A stretch of DNA of 64,000 nucleotides from Bradyrhizobium diazoefficiens. GTDB taxonomy: Bacteria; Pseudomonadota; Alphaproteobacteria; Rhizobiales; Xanthobacteraceae. The stretch covers positions 3,097,001 to 3,161,000 of the forward strand of contig NZ_CP067100.1 in NCBI RefSeq assembly GCF_016616235.1. The letters are read 5' to 3'. Made by a program: the position numbers and the translations under genes. Below are positions 45,941 through 59,140 of the stretch, piece by piece (position 1 is the stretch's first letter; the number at the start of each line of letters is the position of its first letter). The notes under the pieces are model-generated. The model had not been told where the DNA came from. It saw only the letters and a list, made by a program, of their open reading frames with translations, and made no database searches.

Positions 45941-46939
45941 ATGACGCGGCTCATTGTCACGACAGGCTCATCCATCGCCGGCGCCATTCAACAGGCGGGC
46001 CTTGCCGATCTCGTGATTGCGATCGAACGGCGACTGGTCTGGGGCCAATTGCCGTCCGAAGTGGAGCTCCAAGCGTTCTTTGCGCCACGCACAACGCAGC
46101 CAAAAGGTCTTCATTGGCTGGACGATACGCCGCCCTGGCGCCTCGAAGAATGGAGTGTCAGGAACCGTGGATTTGTCGAATTGTTCGCAGAATGCGGCTC
46201 GTTCGAGTTTTGCAGGGGACCGGGGCCAAACGCACAATTGCTCATGTTCTGGCTGCTCGATCATTGGCGCCGCGAGACCACCACCGCGAACTTGAATTTC
46301 ACCGTGCGCCAGCTACAGATTGCCATCGGCGGCATCGATCGACGCGCACTTGCCAGGCCACACCCGTTCGTGAATGAGATCGAACCCCATTACTTCAAAT
46401 TGGCCAGCCGTGCATGGCGGGCCTATCGTGCGCCGACTCCGCAGAATTGGTTCGACCTGTTCAAGGCGAATCTGGTCGTACTGCCGCAGCTCAGCTCTTG
46501 CGTGACGGCTCTGCTTGAAGAGCTTCCGAGTTCTGCCTCGGGCCTTGGTGCCACGGAAGAGCAGATCCTGAAACTTGTCGCGCGGGGCGGCGTGCGGCCT
46601 TTCGATGTCCTGGGCTATCGAAGCCGCTACAGGTTGCCCGTATACGAGTACTGGGAAGTCGGGGCTCTGCTCGATGGGCTCGCGCGGTGCGACAGGCCAG
46701 GGGTCGCTGGACTGGATGAAGGTCCGTTTTCCCTTGAGATGCACAACGATTCAAGCCGCTTCCAGCGATACAAGCAATCCCGTCTGTCGCTCACCGAGTT
46801 CGGCAAAGCGGTGCTTGGCGGCAATGAGAATTTTCGCCGCCACAACCGGATCGATCGTTGGTGGGGCGGCACCCATTTGACCAACGACCGGTTGTGGCAG
46901 TGGGACGCCGAAGCCCACTCACTTGTCGCGCCTGGCTGA
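45941..46939 (+). CDS. DUF1835-like protein, paralogue 2
   Basis: The 332-residue protein has a Rossmann-like N-terminus (MTRLIVTTGSSIAGAIQQAGLADLVIAIERRLVWGQLP) fitting DUF1835, a middle with LLMFWLLDHWRRE and ALLEELPSSASGLGATEEQIL, and the conserved end LSLTEFGKAVLGG, RHNRIDRWWGGTHLTNDRLW. It starts 10 bases after the first copy ends and precedes the third by 49. I know no biochemical role for this family. Confidence 0.85.
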   Translation: MTRLIVTTGSSIAGAIQQAGLADLVIAIERRLVWGQLPSEVELQAFFAPRTTQPKGLHWLDDTPPWRLEEWSVRNRGFVELFAECGSFEFCRGPGPNAQLLMFWLLDHWRRETTTANLNFTVRQLQIAIGGIDRRALARPHPFVNEIEPHYFKLASRAWRAYRAPTPQNWFDLFKANLVVLPQLSSCVTALLEELPSSASGLGATEEQILKLVARGGVRPFDVLGYRSRYRLPVYEYWEVGALLDGLARCDRPGVAGLDEGPFSLEMHNDSSRFQRYKQSRLSLTEFGKAVLGGNENFRRHNRIDRWWGGTHLTNDRLWQWDAEAHSLVAPG

Positions 46940-46988
46940 TACGTACGTATTCGCTCAGAGTGCGTTGTATCAATTCTGAGAGGCGATC

Positions 46989-47963
46989 GTGTCACATTTG
47001 ATCCTGGCCACGAACGATCTCGCGGCAGACACGCTTCGCCAGTCCGGTGCGGCGAACGTCGCGCTCGGATTCTATCTACGCCTCGTCTCGGGGAAATTGC
47101 CCTCGGACGAGCAACTCTTGATGGGGCTGGAGCGGCGATCGGCAAAGCATTGTAATCCAGGCGATCATTGGCTCGACGATGTTTGTCGTGGCTCGCTGGA
47201 AGGTTTCGGCACGCGCGATATAGGTTTCTTCGAGCTGTGTGCGAAGTTCGACTCGATCGAAATATGGGTCGATCCTCGGCCCAACGATCAGCTCGTGCTC
47301 GTCTGGCTGCTCGACCTGCTGCGTCCCTACAAAGAGATCACGACCAAGCTGAGCCTGGTGCACACGGATGACAGGGTTGCAAGCTTTGCTCCGCAATCGG
47401 TCGCAAAATGGAAGCTGCCGGTCTTCAAGGTGGTCGACAATCATCTGGTGACGGCAAGCCGCGCCTGGCGCGCCTATCGGGCTGAAACGCCGGAACCCTG
47501 CTTCGATCTGCTGATGACGGACCTGATGATCTTGCCGAGACTGCGATCGGCGCTCATTGCCATACTTGAGGAGCTTCCGGACAGCGTCACGGGACTTGGC
47601 GCCAGCGAAATGGATCTGCTGGATTTCGCGAACGACGGGCACACCGACCCGAGGCGCGTCTGCGAGGCGAGATGGCTTCGCGATGTACTCGACGAAGACG
47701 AGGCGGGCGATGCCCTGATCGAACTGGGGCAACATTCGGTGCCGCCGCTCCTGTTGGGCGATCCGGCGTTCGACAATGAGGATCGCTACTTCGGCAAGAG
47801 CGAGTGGAAGGTCACGCTGACCGAACTCGGGCGTTCACTTCTCGCTCGCGAAGACGATTTGTGGCGTCACAACCCCATCAAGCGCTGGTGGGGCGGTACC
47901 GAACTGACCAATGAACGGCTCTGGCGGTGGGATCGCGAAAGCCGATCGCTGATTGCGCCTTAG
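46989..47963 (+). CDS. DUF1835-like protein, paralogue 3
   Basis: The 324-residue protein starts at GTG after GAGAGGCG. The N-terminus (MSHLILATNDLAADTLRQSGAANVALGFYLRLVSGKLP) and C-terminus (LTELGRSLLARED, RHNPIKRWWGGTELTNERLWRWD) match the other two copies. The middle has diverged more, including WVDPRPNDQLVLVWLLDLL and LEELPDSVTGLGASEMDLL. It is the last of the tandem set; an ElaA-type acetyltransferase follows. Confidence 0.85.
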   Translation: MSHLILATNDLAADTLRQSGAANVALGFYLRLVSGKLPSDEQLLMGLERRSAKHCNPGDHWLDDVCRGSLEGFGTRDIGFFELCAKFDSIEIWVDPRPNDQLVLVWLLDLLRPYKEITTKLSLVHTDDRVASFAPQSVAKWKLPVFKVVDNHLVTASRAWRAYRAETPEPCFDLLMTDLMILPRLRSALIAILEELPDSVTGLGASEMDLLDFANDGHTDPRRVCEARWLRDVLDEDEAGDALIELGQHSVPPLLLGDPAFDNEDRYFGKSEWKVTLTELGRSLLAREDDLWRHNPIKRWWGGTELTNERLWRWDRESRSLIAP

Positions 47964-48081
47964 AGGCGCGTTCGGTGCTGTGGGGCGGGAAGGCGAAGCG
48001 CCGCGCCCACCATATTTCAATGCGAAGAAAAGAGGTTGGCACGCTCCGCTTTGCCCACCTTGCGAAGTTGAGGAGGGTGGC

Positions 48082-48531
48082 TTGATAGAATTCCGTTGGT
48101 ACCGCTTTGGCGAATTTGGTTCGCAGGAGCTCTACGCCGTGCTTGCGTTGCGTCAGCAGATACTGGTGGTCGAGCAGCAGTCGCCCTACTCGGATTTGGA
48201 TTTTGCCGACCAGACGGCGTCGCATTTGTTGGCGAGGATAGGCACCGATTTGGTCGCCTATGCTCGATGCACTTGGCCGTCTGAAGAGACCGCCTCTGCG
48301 TCGTTCGGCCGAGTAGTCGTTTCAAGACAACATCGGGGAACGGGACTTGGGAGGGAACTCGTGCAAAGGACGATCAGGCGCCTGAGAGAGCAGTCATGCG
48401 ATATCGTCATCGGCGCGCAGCTTCAAAAATTCTATTCGGATTTCGGGTTCGTGCGTGAGGGCAAGCCATACGACGATGCGGGACTTCCGCATCTAAGGAT
48501 GCGATGGCATCCTCGCGGCGTGCCGTTGTAG
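48082..48531 (+). CDS. GNAT N-acetyltransferase, ElaA type
   Basis: The 149-residue protein starts at TTG with AGGAGG five bases upstream; the longer frame lies in a repeat remnant. It has the ElaA layout: FGEFGSQELYAVLALRQQILVVEQQSPYSDLDFAD, then VVVSRQHRGTGLGRELVQR (acetyl-CoA loop) and FYSDFGFVREGKPYDDAGLPHLRM. The substrate is unknown. It lies about 120 bases after the DUF1835-like genes on the same strand. Confidence 0.88.
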   Translation: MIEFRWYRFGEFGSQELYAVLALRQQILVVEQQSPYSDLDFADQTASHLLARIGTDLVAYARCTWPSEETASASFGRVVVSRQHRGTGLGRELVQRTIRRLREQSCDIVIGAQLQKFYSDFGFVREGKPYDDAGLPHLRMRWHPRGVPL

Positions 48532-48597
48532 GCCTGCTCGAGACTTGCGCTTTTGCTGCCCGCCGAGTTGACGCTCAACACGGTGTCGCGGCGGGTT

Positions 48598-49035
48598 TCA
48601 TGGCGCCGCCAGCGCCCTTTCCCGGCTCGCAACCAGCGCCCGCAAGTCCTCCGCCACAGCAACCGATTGATGGGTCTTCTGGTCGGTCGCGACCCAGATG
48701 ATCTCGCCGGTCGCACGAAGATCCTCGGAGCCTTTGGCGAAGATCGCAAGTGTGAGCACGATCGAGGAACGGCCGATCTTCGCGACCCGTACACAGACGT
48801 CGATGTCCTCGTCGAACCGGATCGGCGCCTTGTATTCGACAACTGATTTCACGGTGTGAAAGTCGATGCCGGTCCTCGCCACCTCGCCGAGATAGTCGTA
48901 GCCGAGGGCGCGAAAATATTCGGTGATTGCGGTATCGAAGTAGGTCAAATAGTGGGCGTTGAACACCACGGCCTGCGCGTCGACCTCGGAATAGCGGACG
49001 CGAAACGGAAAATGAAACCAGAATTCCTCGCGCAT
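48598..49035 (-). CDS. Acyl-CoA thioesterase, 4HBT/YbgC-like
   Basis: The 145-residue hotdog protein has the catalytic segment VRYSEVDAQAVVFNAHYLTYFDTAITEYFR, where the aspartate of the EVDAQ element is the usual 4-hydroxybenzoyl-CoA thioesterase-type catalytic residue. It continues with YKAPIRFDEDIDVCVRVAKIGRSSI. Length is normal. The substrate is unknown. It is separate from gcvP by 127 bases. Confidence 0.9.
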   Translation of the reverse strand: MREEFWFHFPFRVRYSEVDAQAVVFNAHYLTYFDTAITEYFRALGYDYLGEVARTGIDFHTVKSVVEYKAPIRFDEDIDVCVRVAKIGRSSIVLTLAIFAKGSEDLRATGEIIWVATDQKTHQSVAVAEDLRALVASRERALAAP

Positions 49036-49162
49036 GAATCCTCCTGCCGCCGGCGGTCCTGTCGTCTATCGTTCGTCTCGCAACCCGCTGCCGCCATCGG
49101 AGGCTGGCCACTGCGCTTCGGTCGATCGCGCTTTGCCCACCCTACGAAACCTCGGTCGTGAC

Positions 49163-52033
49163 TTACTCCGCCGCTTCCGCGTAATCGCTCACCGGCGGGC
49201 ACGAGCACACCAGGTTGCGGTCGCCATAGACGTTGTCGACGCGGCCGACCGGGCACCAGTATTTGTCGGTACGCGAAGTGCCTGCGGGGAAGCAGCCCTC
49301 GCTGCGGGTATAGGCGCGCTTCCAGTCGTCGTCCGCGATGTCGTGCACGGTGTGCGGAGCGTGGCGCAATGGCGACGCTTCGATCTTGAAGCGGCCGGCC
49401 TCGACCTCGGCGATCTCCTTGCGGATCGCGATCATGGCATCGCAGAACCGGTCCAGCTCGGCCTTCGATTCCGACTCGGTCGGCTCGATCATCAGCGTGC
49501 CCGGCACCGGGAAGCTCATGGTCGGGGCGTGGAAGCCGTAGTCGATCAGGCGTTTTGCGATGTCGTCCACGGTGACACCTGATGTCGTCTTCAGCGGGCG
49601 TGGATCGACGATGCATTCATGAGCGACGCGGCCCCTGGCGTTCTTGTAGAGCACCGGGAAGTGCGGATCGAGACGCGCGGCAATGTAGTTGGCGTTGAGG
49701 ATCGCGATCTCGGTGGCGCGCTTCAAGCCTTCGCCGCCCATCATCAGGATGTAGATGTAGGAGATGGTGAGGATCGAGGCCGAGCCGAACGGTGCGGCCG
49801 AGACTGGACCGACCGGTGCCTCGGCGCTGGTTGCAGGATGGCCGGGCAGGAACGGCGCAAGATGCGCCTTGACGCCGATCGGGCCCATGCCGGGGCCGCC
49901 GCCGCCATGCGGGATGCAGAAGGTCTTGTGCAAATTGAGATGGCTGACGTCGGCGCCGTAGTCGCCGGGCCTGCTAAGCCCGACCTGCGCGTTGAGGTTG
50001 GCGCCGTCGAGATACACTTGGCCGCCATGGCCGTGGACGATGTCGCAGATCTCGCGAATGTGCTCCTCGAACACGCCGTGGGTCGAGGGATAGGTGATCA
50101 TGACAGCGGCGAGATTGGTCGAATGCTCTTCGGCCTTGGCGCGGAGATCATTGATGTCGACGTCGCCGTTCTTTTCGCAGGCGACCACCACCACGTCCAT
50201 CCCGACCATCGCGGCCGAGGCCGGATTGGTGCCGTGGGCGGAGGAGGGGATCAGGCAGATTTTTCGGTGGCTCTGCCCACGCGCCGCATGATAGCCGCGG
50301 ATCGCAAGCAGCCCGGCATATTCGCCCTGCGCGCCCGAGTTCGGCTGCAGCGAGATCGCGTTATAACCGGTGATGTCGCACAGCCATTTTTCCAGCCGCG
50401 CGAACAGCGCGTGATAGCCGGCGGCCTGCTCGCGCGGGACGAACGGGTGCAGGGACCCGAATTCCGGCCAGGTCAGCGGCATCATCTCGGTGGTGGCGTT
50501 CAGCTTCATGGTGCAGGATCCCAGCGGAATCATCGCACGGTCGAGCGCGAGGTCGCGGTCGCTGAGCTTGCGCATGTAGCGCAGCATCTCGGTCTCCGAG
50601 CGATGCGCATGGAAGACGGGATGCGTCAGGAAGGCGGTTGCGCGCTTCAGCGCCTCCGGCAGCGCCTCGCGCGTGGTGGCGTCGATCTCGGCATAGGCAA
50701 GCTGGCCGCCGAAGGCGCGCCAGACCGCTTCCACCGTCGCGGGCGTCGTGGTCTCATCGAGCGCGATGCGCAGGCTGGTCTCACTGACACCGAGATTGAT
50801 CTTCTCGGCGGCCGCGCGCGCGACGATCTCGGCGCGCTTGCCGCCAGCATCAACGCTGAGCGTGTCGAAGAAGGTTTCGCTATCAGGCGCAAAGCCGAGC
50901 TTGCGCAGGCCCGCCGCGAGCACGGCGGCGCGGCGATGCACGTTGCGCGCAATCTGAGAGAGTCCCTCGGGGCCGTGATAGACGGCGTACATCGAGGCGA
51001 TCACGGCGAGCAGCACCTGCGCGGTGCAGATGTTGGAGGTCGCCTTCTCACGGCGGATGTGCTGCTCGCGGGTCTGGAGCGCGAGACGGTAGGCAGGCAT
51101 CCCGCGGGAGTCCACGGAGAGGCCGACGATGCGGCCGGGCAGCGAGCGCTTCAGCGCATCGCGCACCGCCATATAGGCCGCGTGCGGTCCGCCATAGCCC
51201 ATCGGCACGCCAAAACGCTGCGCCGAGCCGATGGCGATGTCGGCCCCGAGTTCGCCGGGCGAGGCGAGCAGCGTCAGCGCCAAGAGATCGGCGGCAACGA
51301 TCGCGAGCGCGCCCTTGGCTTTCAGCGCCGCGATTGCGGGTCTGAGGTCGCGCACCGCGCCGGAGGAGCCCGGATATTGCAGCAGCGCGCCGAGCACGTC
51401 GGCCTTGTCCAGATCGGCGAGAGGATCGCCGACGATCAGGTTCCAGCCGAGCGGCGCCGCACGGGTGCGCATCACGGCCAGCGTCTGCGGATGAACGTCC
51501 TTGTCGACGAAAAACGCTTTGGCTTCGACCTTCGAGTGCCGCTCCGCCAGCGCCATGGCTTCGGCGGCGGCGGTCGCTTCATCGAGCAACGAGGCGTTGG
51601 CGACATCGAGCCCGGTGAGGTCGCAGATCATGGTCTGGAAGTTGAGCAGCGCTTCCAGCCGGCCCTGGCTGATCTCGGGCTGGTAGGGGGTGTAGGCCGT
51701 GTACCAGGCTGGATTCTCCAGGATGTTGCGCTGGATCACTGCGGGCAGGATCGTGCCGGAATAGCCCTGGCCGATCAGCGAGGTGAAGACCTGGTTCTGG
51801 GCTGCAAGCTCGCCCATATGCGCGATCGCCTCGGTCTCGCTCAAGGCCTTGCCGAGATCGAGCGGGGTGGCCTGCCGAATCGAAGCCGGCAGCGTTTCCG
51901 CCATCAACGCATCGACGCTTTTGGCGCCGACGGTCTCCAGCATCGCGGCGACATCGCGCGCGGAGGGACCGATGTGGCGGCGAACGAAGGGGGCGGCGGT
52001 GTCGCCATTGGATTTGCGGTGCGCGGTCATCAT
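49163..52033 (-). CDS. gcvP: Glycine dehydrogenase (decarboxylating), P protein
   Basis: The P protein decarboxylates glycine and passes the aminomethyl group to the H protein. The 956-residue protein is a fused single-chain enzyme with [17 protein letters not shown] at the start, [13 protein letters not shown], and the PLP lysine at about Lys703 in [20 protein letters not shown]. It ends with [34 protein letters not shown]. Two adjacent ATGs are possible at the start. It is the last gene of gcvT-gcvH-gcvP, separated from gcvH by a palindromic repeat. Confidence 0.97.
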   Translation of the reverse strand: MMTAHRKSNGDTAAPFVRRHIGPSARDVAAMLETVGAKSVDALMAETLPASIRQATPLDLGKALSETEAIAHMGELAAQNQVFTSLIGQGYSGTILPAVIQRNILENPAWYTAYTPYQPEISQGRLEALLNFQTMICDLTGLDVANASLLDEATAAAEAMALAERHSKVEAKAFFVDKDVHPQTLAVMRTRAAPLGWNLIVGDPLADLDKADVLGALLQYPGSSGAVRDLRPAIAALKAKGALAIVAADLLALTLLASPGELGADIAIGSAQRFGVPMGYGGPHAAYMAVRDALKRSLPGRIVGLSVDSRGMPAYRLALQTREQHIRREKATSNICTAQVLLAVIASMYAVYHGPEGLSQIARNVHRRAAVLAAGLRKLGFAPDSETFFDTLSVDAGGKRAEIVARAAAEKINLGVSETSLRIALDETTTPATVEAVWRAFGGQLAYAEIDATTREALPEALKRATAFLTHPVFHAHRSETEMLRYMRKLSDRDLALDRAMIPLGSCTMKLNATTEMMPLTWPEFGSLHPFVPREQAAGYHALFARLEKWLCDITGYNAISLQPNSGAQGEYAGLLAIRGYHAARGQSHRKICLIPSSAHGTNPASAAMVGMDVVVVACEKNGDVDINDLRAKAEEHSTNLAAVMITYPSTHGVFEEHIREICDIVHGHGGQVYLDGANLNAQVGLSRPGDYGADVSHLNLHKTFCIPHGGGGPGMGPIGVKAHLAPFLPGHPATSAEAPVGPVSAAPFGSASILTISYIYILMMGGEGLKRATEIAILNANYIAARLDPHFPVLYKNARGRVAHECIVDPRPLKTTSGVTVDDIAKRLIDYGFHAPTMSFPVPGTLMIEPTESESKAELDRFCDAMIAIRKEIAEVEAGRFKIEASPLRHAPHTVHDIADDDWKRAYTRSEGCFPAGTSRTDKYWCPVGRVDNVYGDRNLVCSCPPVSDYAEAAE

Positions 52034-52118
52034 GGGTCCTCGCTTTAGGTCATCTATCGCTGTCATCGTCCGGGAAGGAGGGCGATGACGCCGTGGCGGT
52101 TCGCCTCATCACTCCGCT

Positions 52119-52237
52119 GTCATGCCCCGCCTAGTGCGCAATTGCGCACGGGGGCGGGGCATCCAGTAAACGCAGGCGTCACGGCTAGAGTCGATGGGCC
52201 GCGGCGTACTGGATCACCCGCCTGCGCGGGTGATGAC
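52119..52237. repeat. Dispersed palindromic intergenic repeat, copy 4
   Basis: GTCATGCCCCGCC...GGGGCATCCAG is mirrored by TACTGGATCACCCGCC...GGGTGATGAC; the left half folds on GTGCGCAATTGCGCAC. It lies inside the glycine-cleavage operon, between gcvH and gcvP. Confidence 0.8.
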
Positions 52238-52267
52238 ACCGAGTATGGGGCGGCCGTTCTCGTCATC

Positions 52268-52636
52268 TCACGCCGTGTGCGCCTTGTAGGCGGCTTCATC
52301 CATGAGGCCGCCGAGCTCGCTCTTGTCGGCGATCTTGATCTTGAAGAACCACGCCTTGCCTTGCGCGTCCGTGTTCACCAGCGCCGGCTCGGCGGCGAGC
52401 TCCGGGTTGGTCGCGAGCACTTCGCCCGTAACAGGCGCGTAGACGTCGGAGGCGGCTTTCACGGATTCCACGACCGCGGCGGCTTCGGCCTTCTTCAACG
52501 CGCGGCCGACCTTGGGCAATTCGACGAACACGACGTCGCCGAGCTGCTGCTGCGCATAATCGGTGATGCCGACGGTCGCGACATCGCCGTCGATCGCCAG
52601 CCATTCATGGTCGGAAGTGTACAGCGTCGTGGTCAT
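52268..52636 (-). CDS. gcvH: Glycine cleavage system H protein
   Basis: The H protein carries the aminomethyl group on lipoyl-lysine. The 122-residue protein has the lipoylation site Lys60 in [14 protein letters not shown] and the conserved start [24 protein letters not shown]. Length is typical. It lies ten bases after gcvT and before the repeat and gcvP. Confidence 0.98.
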   Translation of the reverse strand: MTTTLYTSDHEWLAIDGDVATVGITDYAQQQLGDVVFVELPKVGRALKKAEAAAVVESVKAASDVYAPVTGEVLATNPELAAEPALVNTDAQGKAWFFKIKIADKSELGGLMDEAAYKAHTA

Positions 52637-52646
52637 TGTCTTGTCC

Positions 52647-53795
52647 TCAGCGTTTGTAGGTGTTTTTCACGAAGGGCATGGCGGCAACAGTGAGCGGCAG
52701 AAATTGCCCGCGCACCTCGGCGAAGAGTTTTGTGCCGAGCGCGCTCAGGCGCGTCGGCACGTAGCCCATCGCGACCGGCGCGTTCAGGCTCGGACCGAAA
52801 CCGCCCGATGTGACCTTTCCGATCGGCGCGCCCCCGGTTGCGTCCGCAAACAGCAGCGCGCCCTCGCGCACCGGCGCACGGCCCTCGGCACGCAGGCCGA
52901 CGCGGCGGCGGGATGCGCCGTTGTCGAAATGAGCGAGGATCTTCGCGGCACCGGGAAAGCCGCCGGCGCGGGCACCAGCGGTGCGGCGGCTCTTCTGTAC
53001 AGACCATTCCAGCGCGGCTTCGACCGGTGTGGTCGTGGTGTCGATGTCGTGGCCGTAGAGGCAGAGGCCGACCTCCAGCCGCAGGCTGTCGCGGGCCCCC
53101 AAGCCGATCGGCATCACATCGGGATTGTCCAGCAGCCTCCTGGCCAGCCGCTCGGCATCGGCCGCGGGGACCGAGATCTCAAAACCGTCCTCGCCAGTAT
53201 AGCCGGAGCGCGAGACGAAACAGGGAAGGCCGGCGACCTCATGCGGGCCGGCGTCCATGAACTTCATGGCGGGCGCCTCTGCACACAGTTTCGCCAGCAC
53301 CGCTTCCGCCTTGGGGCCCTGGAGCGCGATCAGCGCGCGGCTTTCCAGCGAATCGATGACGCAGTCGCCGGACAGATGCGTGCGCAGATGCGCCTCGTCC
53401 GCGCCCTTGCAGGCGGCGTTGACGACCAGGAACAGGTGATCGCCGAAATTGGCGACCATCAGATCGTCGAGAATGCCGCCATCCGCATTGGTGAACTGGG
53501 CGTAGCGCTGCCGGCCCGGAGCGATCGCCACGATGTCTTGCGGCACCAGCCGTTCCAGCGCGCGGGCGGCGTCCTCAACCTTGCCGGATTTCGGCCGAAG
53601 CGCGATCTGGCCCATATGGGAGACGTCGAACAGGCCGGCGGAGGCGCGGGTGTGGAGGTGTTCCTTCAGCACGCCCGCAGGGTATTGCACGGGCATGTCA
53701 TAGCCCGCGAACGGCACCATCTTGCCGCCGAGCGACACGTGAAGGTCGTGAAGGGGAGTACGTTTCAGGGACGTTTCGTCGTCGCGCGCCGGCAT
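52647..53795 (-). CDS. gcvT: Glycine cleavage system aminomethyltransferase, T protein
   Basis: The T protein releases ammonia and passes the methylene group to tetrahydrofolate. The 382-residue protein has the family start [42 protein letters not shown] and [13 protein letters not shown]. The ATG giving MPARDDE was chosen over the adjacent GTG. It is the first gene of the operon, directly behind the glycine riboswitch. Confidence 0.97.
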   Translation of the reverse strand: MPARDDETSLKRTPLHDLHVSLGGKMVPFAGYDMPVQYPAGVLKEHLHTRASAGLFDVSHMGQIALRPKSGKVEDAARALERLVPQDIVAIAPGRQRYAQFTNADGGILDDLMVANFGDHLFLVVNAACKGADEAHLRTHLSGDCVIDSLESRALIALQGPKAEAVLAKLCAEAPAMKFMDAGPHEVAGLPCFVSRSGYTGEDGFEISVPAADAERLARRLLDNPDVMPIGLGARDSLRLEVGLCLYGHDIDTTTTPVEAALEWSVQKSRRTAGARAGGFPGAAKILAHFDNGASRRRVGLRAEGRAPVREGALLFADATGGAPIGKVTSGGFGPSLNAPVAMGYVPTRLSALGTKLFAEVRGQFLPLTVAAMPFVKNTYKR

Positions 53796-53847
53796 CACAG
53801 GGGCCCTCGGCGGTTCCCCGGGGACGATTCCCCGAGCTAACCAGTCG

Positions 53848-54024
53848 AAGCCCCATCTGTCGCTGTGCCTGAGAGTATTATCCCGTCGGCGGACGCTGTC
53901 CGGGCCTAAACCCGCCAGCGCCTCTTTCCAGATGTCGTCAAAGCCACGCGGTCCTTTTGCCTGAGAGTTTCCGGGGCGGTTGCTCCTTCGGCGCCGGCAA
54001 TGAAGCCGGTCTCTCCCGACGTGG
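53848..54024 (-). promoter_or_regulatory. Tandem glycine riboswitch upstream of gcvT
   Basis: Read on the minus strand, aptamer 1 (about 54020-53945) has CGGGAGAGAC, GCGCCGAAGGAGCAA and AAACTCTCAGGCAAAAGGAC. Aptamer 2 (about 53940-53850) has CATCTGGAAAGAG and ATACTCTCAGGCACAGCGAC. These are the conserved cores of the two cooperative glycine aptamers. A CGGGGA / TCCCCG hairpin (about 53815-53835) between aptamer 2 and gcvT could be the switch's expression platform. Confidence 0.95.
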
Positions 54025-54042
54025 CCGTACGATACAGATGGG

Positions 54043-54072
54043 TACAGACCACAGCGCGGCCAAGCCTGTCAA
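54043..54072 (-). promoter_or_regulatory. Predicted promoter of the glycine-cleavage operon
   Basis: TTGACA (54067-54072), an 18-base spacer and TCTGTA (54043-54048), read on the minus strand, put the start about 12 bases before the riboswitch. The -10 is weak. Confidence 0.45.
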
Positions 54073-54244
54073 CGCGGGTCTTTCGGCTTTCAACGGGGAT
54101 TGCGCGCCTGCGGCAACCCACTGATCTCTCTGCACAGTTTCTGGACAGCGAAGCTGGCCTTGTCTAAAAGCGCTTTGGCCCGCAGATATCAGCCTAAATT
54201 TCAGGTTTGGATGGCGTGAAGCGGGTCCAGGCACACCCGATTGG

Positions 54245-56929
<2,685 letters not shown>

Positions 56930-56956
56930 GGCGCGAGGGCACCGACCGCTGAGCGG

Positions 56957-57460
56957 TCAGCCCTTCTTCAGGAAAACATACTCGGCCGCGTAGGGCGCGC
57001 TCTTGAACTCGCCGGCCTTGTCGCAGGCGCCGTCGAGCTTGCCGCCATGGGTGTTGATGCGCTGGACGGTGGTGACGGGCGTCAGCACGCCGCTGCCGCG
57101 GCGAGAGACGACTTCCAGCTTCAGCCAGGGGATATCGGCGGCTGTCGCACCCGGCGCATTGCCGGCGGCCTTGGCGACCACGGCGCTGCCGTCGGCGTGC
57201 TCCCAGTTCGGACCGGCATAGTGCCGGCCGATGGTCTTGCCCTCGGCGAGCAGCGTCGCGATCGGCTCGCGGAAGGTCCAGGCGAGCTTGCCGTCGGCAC
57301 CGGCCTTGCACTCATAGACCTGCGCGCCTTCGGCGTGGACGCTGAGCACGATGCTCTCGCCGGGCGCGGCGATGGCCTCGGGGAGCGGGCCTGCGGCAAC
57401 AGCCGGCCCAGCCGTCGCGGCAAGCAGCATCAGGCAGGGGACGGCAAGCTTGATCGACAT
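56957..57460 (-). CDS. DUF3455 exported protein
   Basis: The 167-residue protein has a signal peptide (cleavage near GPAVA-AGP), then the DUF3455 core: GAQVYECKAGADGKLAWTF, EPIATLLAEGKTIGRHYAGPNWEHADGSAV, DIPWLKLEV and VQRINTHGGKLDGACDKAGEF. The family is found as exported or surface proteins in bacteria and fungi without a known activity. It lies between the convergent alaS and icd. Confidence 0.93.
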   Translation of the reverse strand: MSIKLAVPCLMLLAATAGPAVAAGPLPEAIAAPGESIVLSVHAEGAQVYECKAGADGKLAWTFREPIATLLAEGKTIGRHYAGPNWEHADGSAVVAKAAGNAPGATAADIPWLKLEVVSRRGSGVLTPVTTVQRINTHGGKLDGACDKAGEFKSAPYAAEYVFLKKG

Positions 57461-57485
57461 GGTCGCATCTCCGCGCGAGGGGTCT

Positions 57486-57519
57486 CAAAAAGACGGGCCG
57501 CGCTGGTGGCGCGGCCCGT
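57486..57519 (-). terminator. Rho-independent terminator of icd
   Basis: An 11-base perfect stem (ACGGGCCGCGC / GCGCGGCCCGT) is followed on the minus strand by CTTTTTGAG, about 40 bases past the icd stop. Confidence 0.9.
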
Positions 57520-57556
57520 GATGATGTCCGGCCCGGTCGGGCGAATTGCGGACGGC

Positions 57557-58771
57557 TCAGGCCGCCAACGCCTTCGTGAGATTCTCGGCGACCTTGTCGA
57601 GGAAGCCCGTGGTCGACAGCCAGCGCTGGTCGGCGCCGACCAGCAGCGCGAGGTCCTTGGTCATGTAGCCGGCCTCGACGGTGTCGACGCAGACCTTCTC
57701 CAGCGTGTTCGCGAACTTGGCGAGCTCGGCATTGTTGTCGAGCTTGGCGCGGTGCGACAGGCCGCGCGTCCAGGCGAAGATCGAGGCGATCGAGTTGGTC
57801 GAGGTCTCCTTGCCCTTCTGGTGCTCGCGGTAGTGGCGGGTCACCGTGCCGTGGGCAGCTTCCGCTTCCACCGTCTTGCCGTCGGGGGTGAGCAGCACCG
57901 AGGTCATCAGGCCGAGCGAGCCGTAGCCCTGCGCCACCGTGTCGGACTGCACGTCGCCGTCGTAGTTCTTGCAGGCCCAGACATAGCCGCCGGACCATTT
58001 CAGCGCCGAGGCCACCATGTCGTCGATCAGACGGTGCTCGTAAGTCAGACCCTTGGCGTCGAACTCCTTCTTGAACTCGGCGTCGAAGATCTCCTGGAAG
58101 ATGTCCTTGAAGCGGCCGTCATAGACTTTCAGGATCGTGTTCTTGGTCGAGAGATAGACCGGATAGCCGCGCAGCAGGCCGTAGTTGAACGAGGCGCGGG
58201 CGAAGTCGATGATGGAGTCGTCGAGATTGTACATCTCCATGGCGACGCCGGCGCCGGGCGCCTTGAACACTTCCTTCTCGATCACGGTGCCGTCCTCGCC
58301 GACGAACTTCAGCGAGAGCGTGCCCTTGCCCGGGAACTTGATGTCGGTGGCGCGGTACTGGTCGCCATAGGCGTGGCGGCCGATGATGATCGGCTTGGTC
58401 CAGCCGGGCACGAGGCGCGGCACGTTCTTGCAGATGATCGGCTCGCGGAAGATCACGCCGCCGAGGATGTTGCGGATGGTGCCGTTCGGCGACTTCCACA
58501 TCTGCTTGAGATTGAACTCCTTCACCCGGGCTTCATCCGGGGTAATGGTGGCGCACTTGACGCCGACGCCGACCTTCTTGATGGCTTCGGCGGCGTCGAT
58601 GGTGACCTGATCGTTGGTGTGGTCGCGGTATTCCATGCCCAGGTCGAAATACATCAGCTCGACATCAAGGAACGGGTTGATCAGCTTGTCCTTGATGTAC
58701 TGCCAGATGATCCGGGTCATCTCGTCGCCATCGAGTTCGACGACGGGATTGGATACCTTGATTTTTGCCAT
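57557..58771 (-). CDS. icd: NADP-dependent isocitrate dehydrogenase, eukaryote-like type
   Basis: It oxidises isocitrate to 2-oxoglutarate in the TCA cycle. The 404-residue protein starts [23 protein letters not shown] and has [40 protein letters not shown] and [30 protein letters not shown] blocks ([13 protein letters not shown]). This is the dimeric mitochondrial-like class common in alphaproteobacteria. The start 14 codons inside the open frame is the family start. Confidence 0.96.
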   Translation of the reverse strand: MAKIKVSNPVVELDGDEMTRIIWQYIKDKLINPFLDVELMYFDLGMEYRDHTNDQVTIDAAEAIKKVGVGVKCATITPDEARVKEFNLKQMWKSPNGTIRNILGGVIFREPIICKNVPRLVPGWTKPIIIGRHAYGDQYRATDIKFPGKGTLSLKFVGEDGTVIEKEVFKAPGAGVAMEMYNLDDSIIDFARASFNYGLLRGYPVYLSTKNTILKVYDGRFKDIFQEIFDAEFKKEFDAKGLTYEHRLIDDMVASALKWSGGYVWACKNYDGDVQSDTVAQGYGSLGLMTSVLLTPDGKTVEAEAAHGTVTRHYREHQKGKETSTNSIASIFAWTRGLSHRAKLDNNAELAKFANTLEKVCVDTVEAGYMTKDLALLVGADQRWLSTTGFLDKVAENLTKALAA

Positions 58772-59140
58772 GATCGGGGAAGCCTCTTGGGAACGGCGCG
58801 TGTCGTGCGCCACGGGAATATCCGCCGCCTCTTAGCACCCAGACGCGGCGGGCGAAAGCCAAGGGATTATGCACTTTTAGCCGATCCTGCTTCCACGGAT
58901 GGGGGGCGGGAGGGCGACCTGCCGCAGGGCGGGCTTCAGGCTTCAGGAGAGATTCAAGAGCCGATTCTAACCCCGTTATTTCCCTTGCATATTTTCCTTG
59001 CGAATTCTGTCAGGACCGGCAAACGACGGGCGAACGGGCAGCCGGCCCACGATCCTGCCAAGACCGCGCAAGGCCGGCTCTGAATCAATTCTTGAGGGCG
59101 CGTTGCTAAGGCCCTGAAACCAGCGCGAAAGCGAAGCGAG
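58772..59140. other. Divergent gap between icd and trmJ
   Basis: This 369-base region must hold both promoters. I see a few AT-rich patches (about 58965-59010) but no clear promoter, repeat or small gene. Confidence 0.4.

Noticed and set aside
49619..52048. An 809-codon frame on the plus strand opposite gcvP
   Set aside because: gcvP is unmistakable on the minus strand; the antisense product has no recognisable motif and a biased composition.
57047..59083. A 678-codon plus-strand frame across the DUF3455 and icd genes
   Set aside because: It spans two real minus-strand genes and the terminator between them; no motif and no ribosome site.
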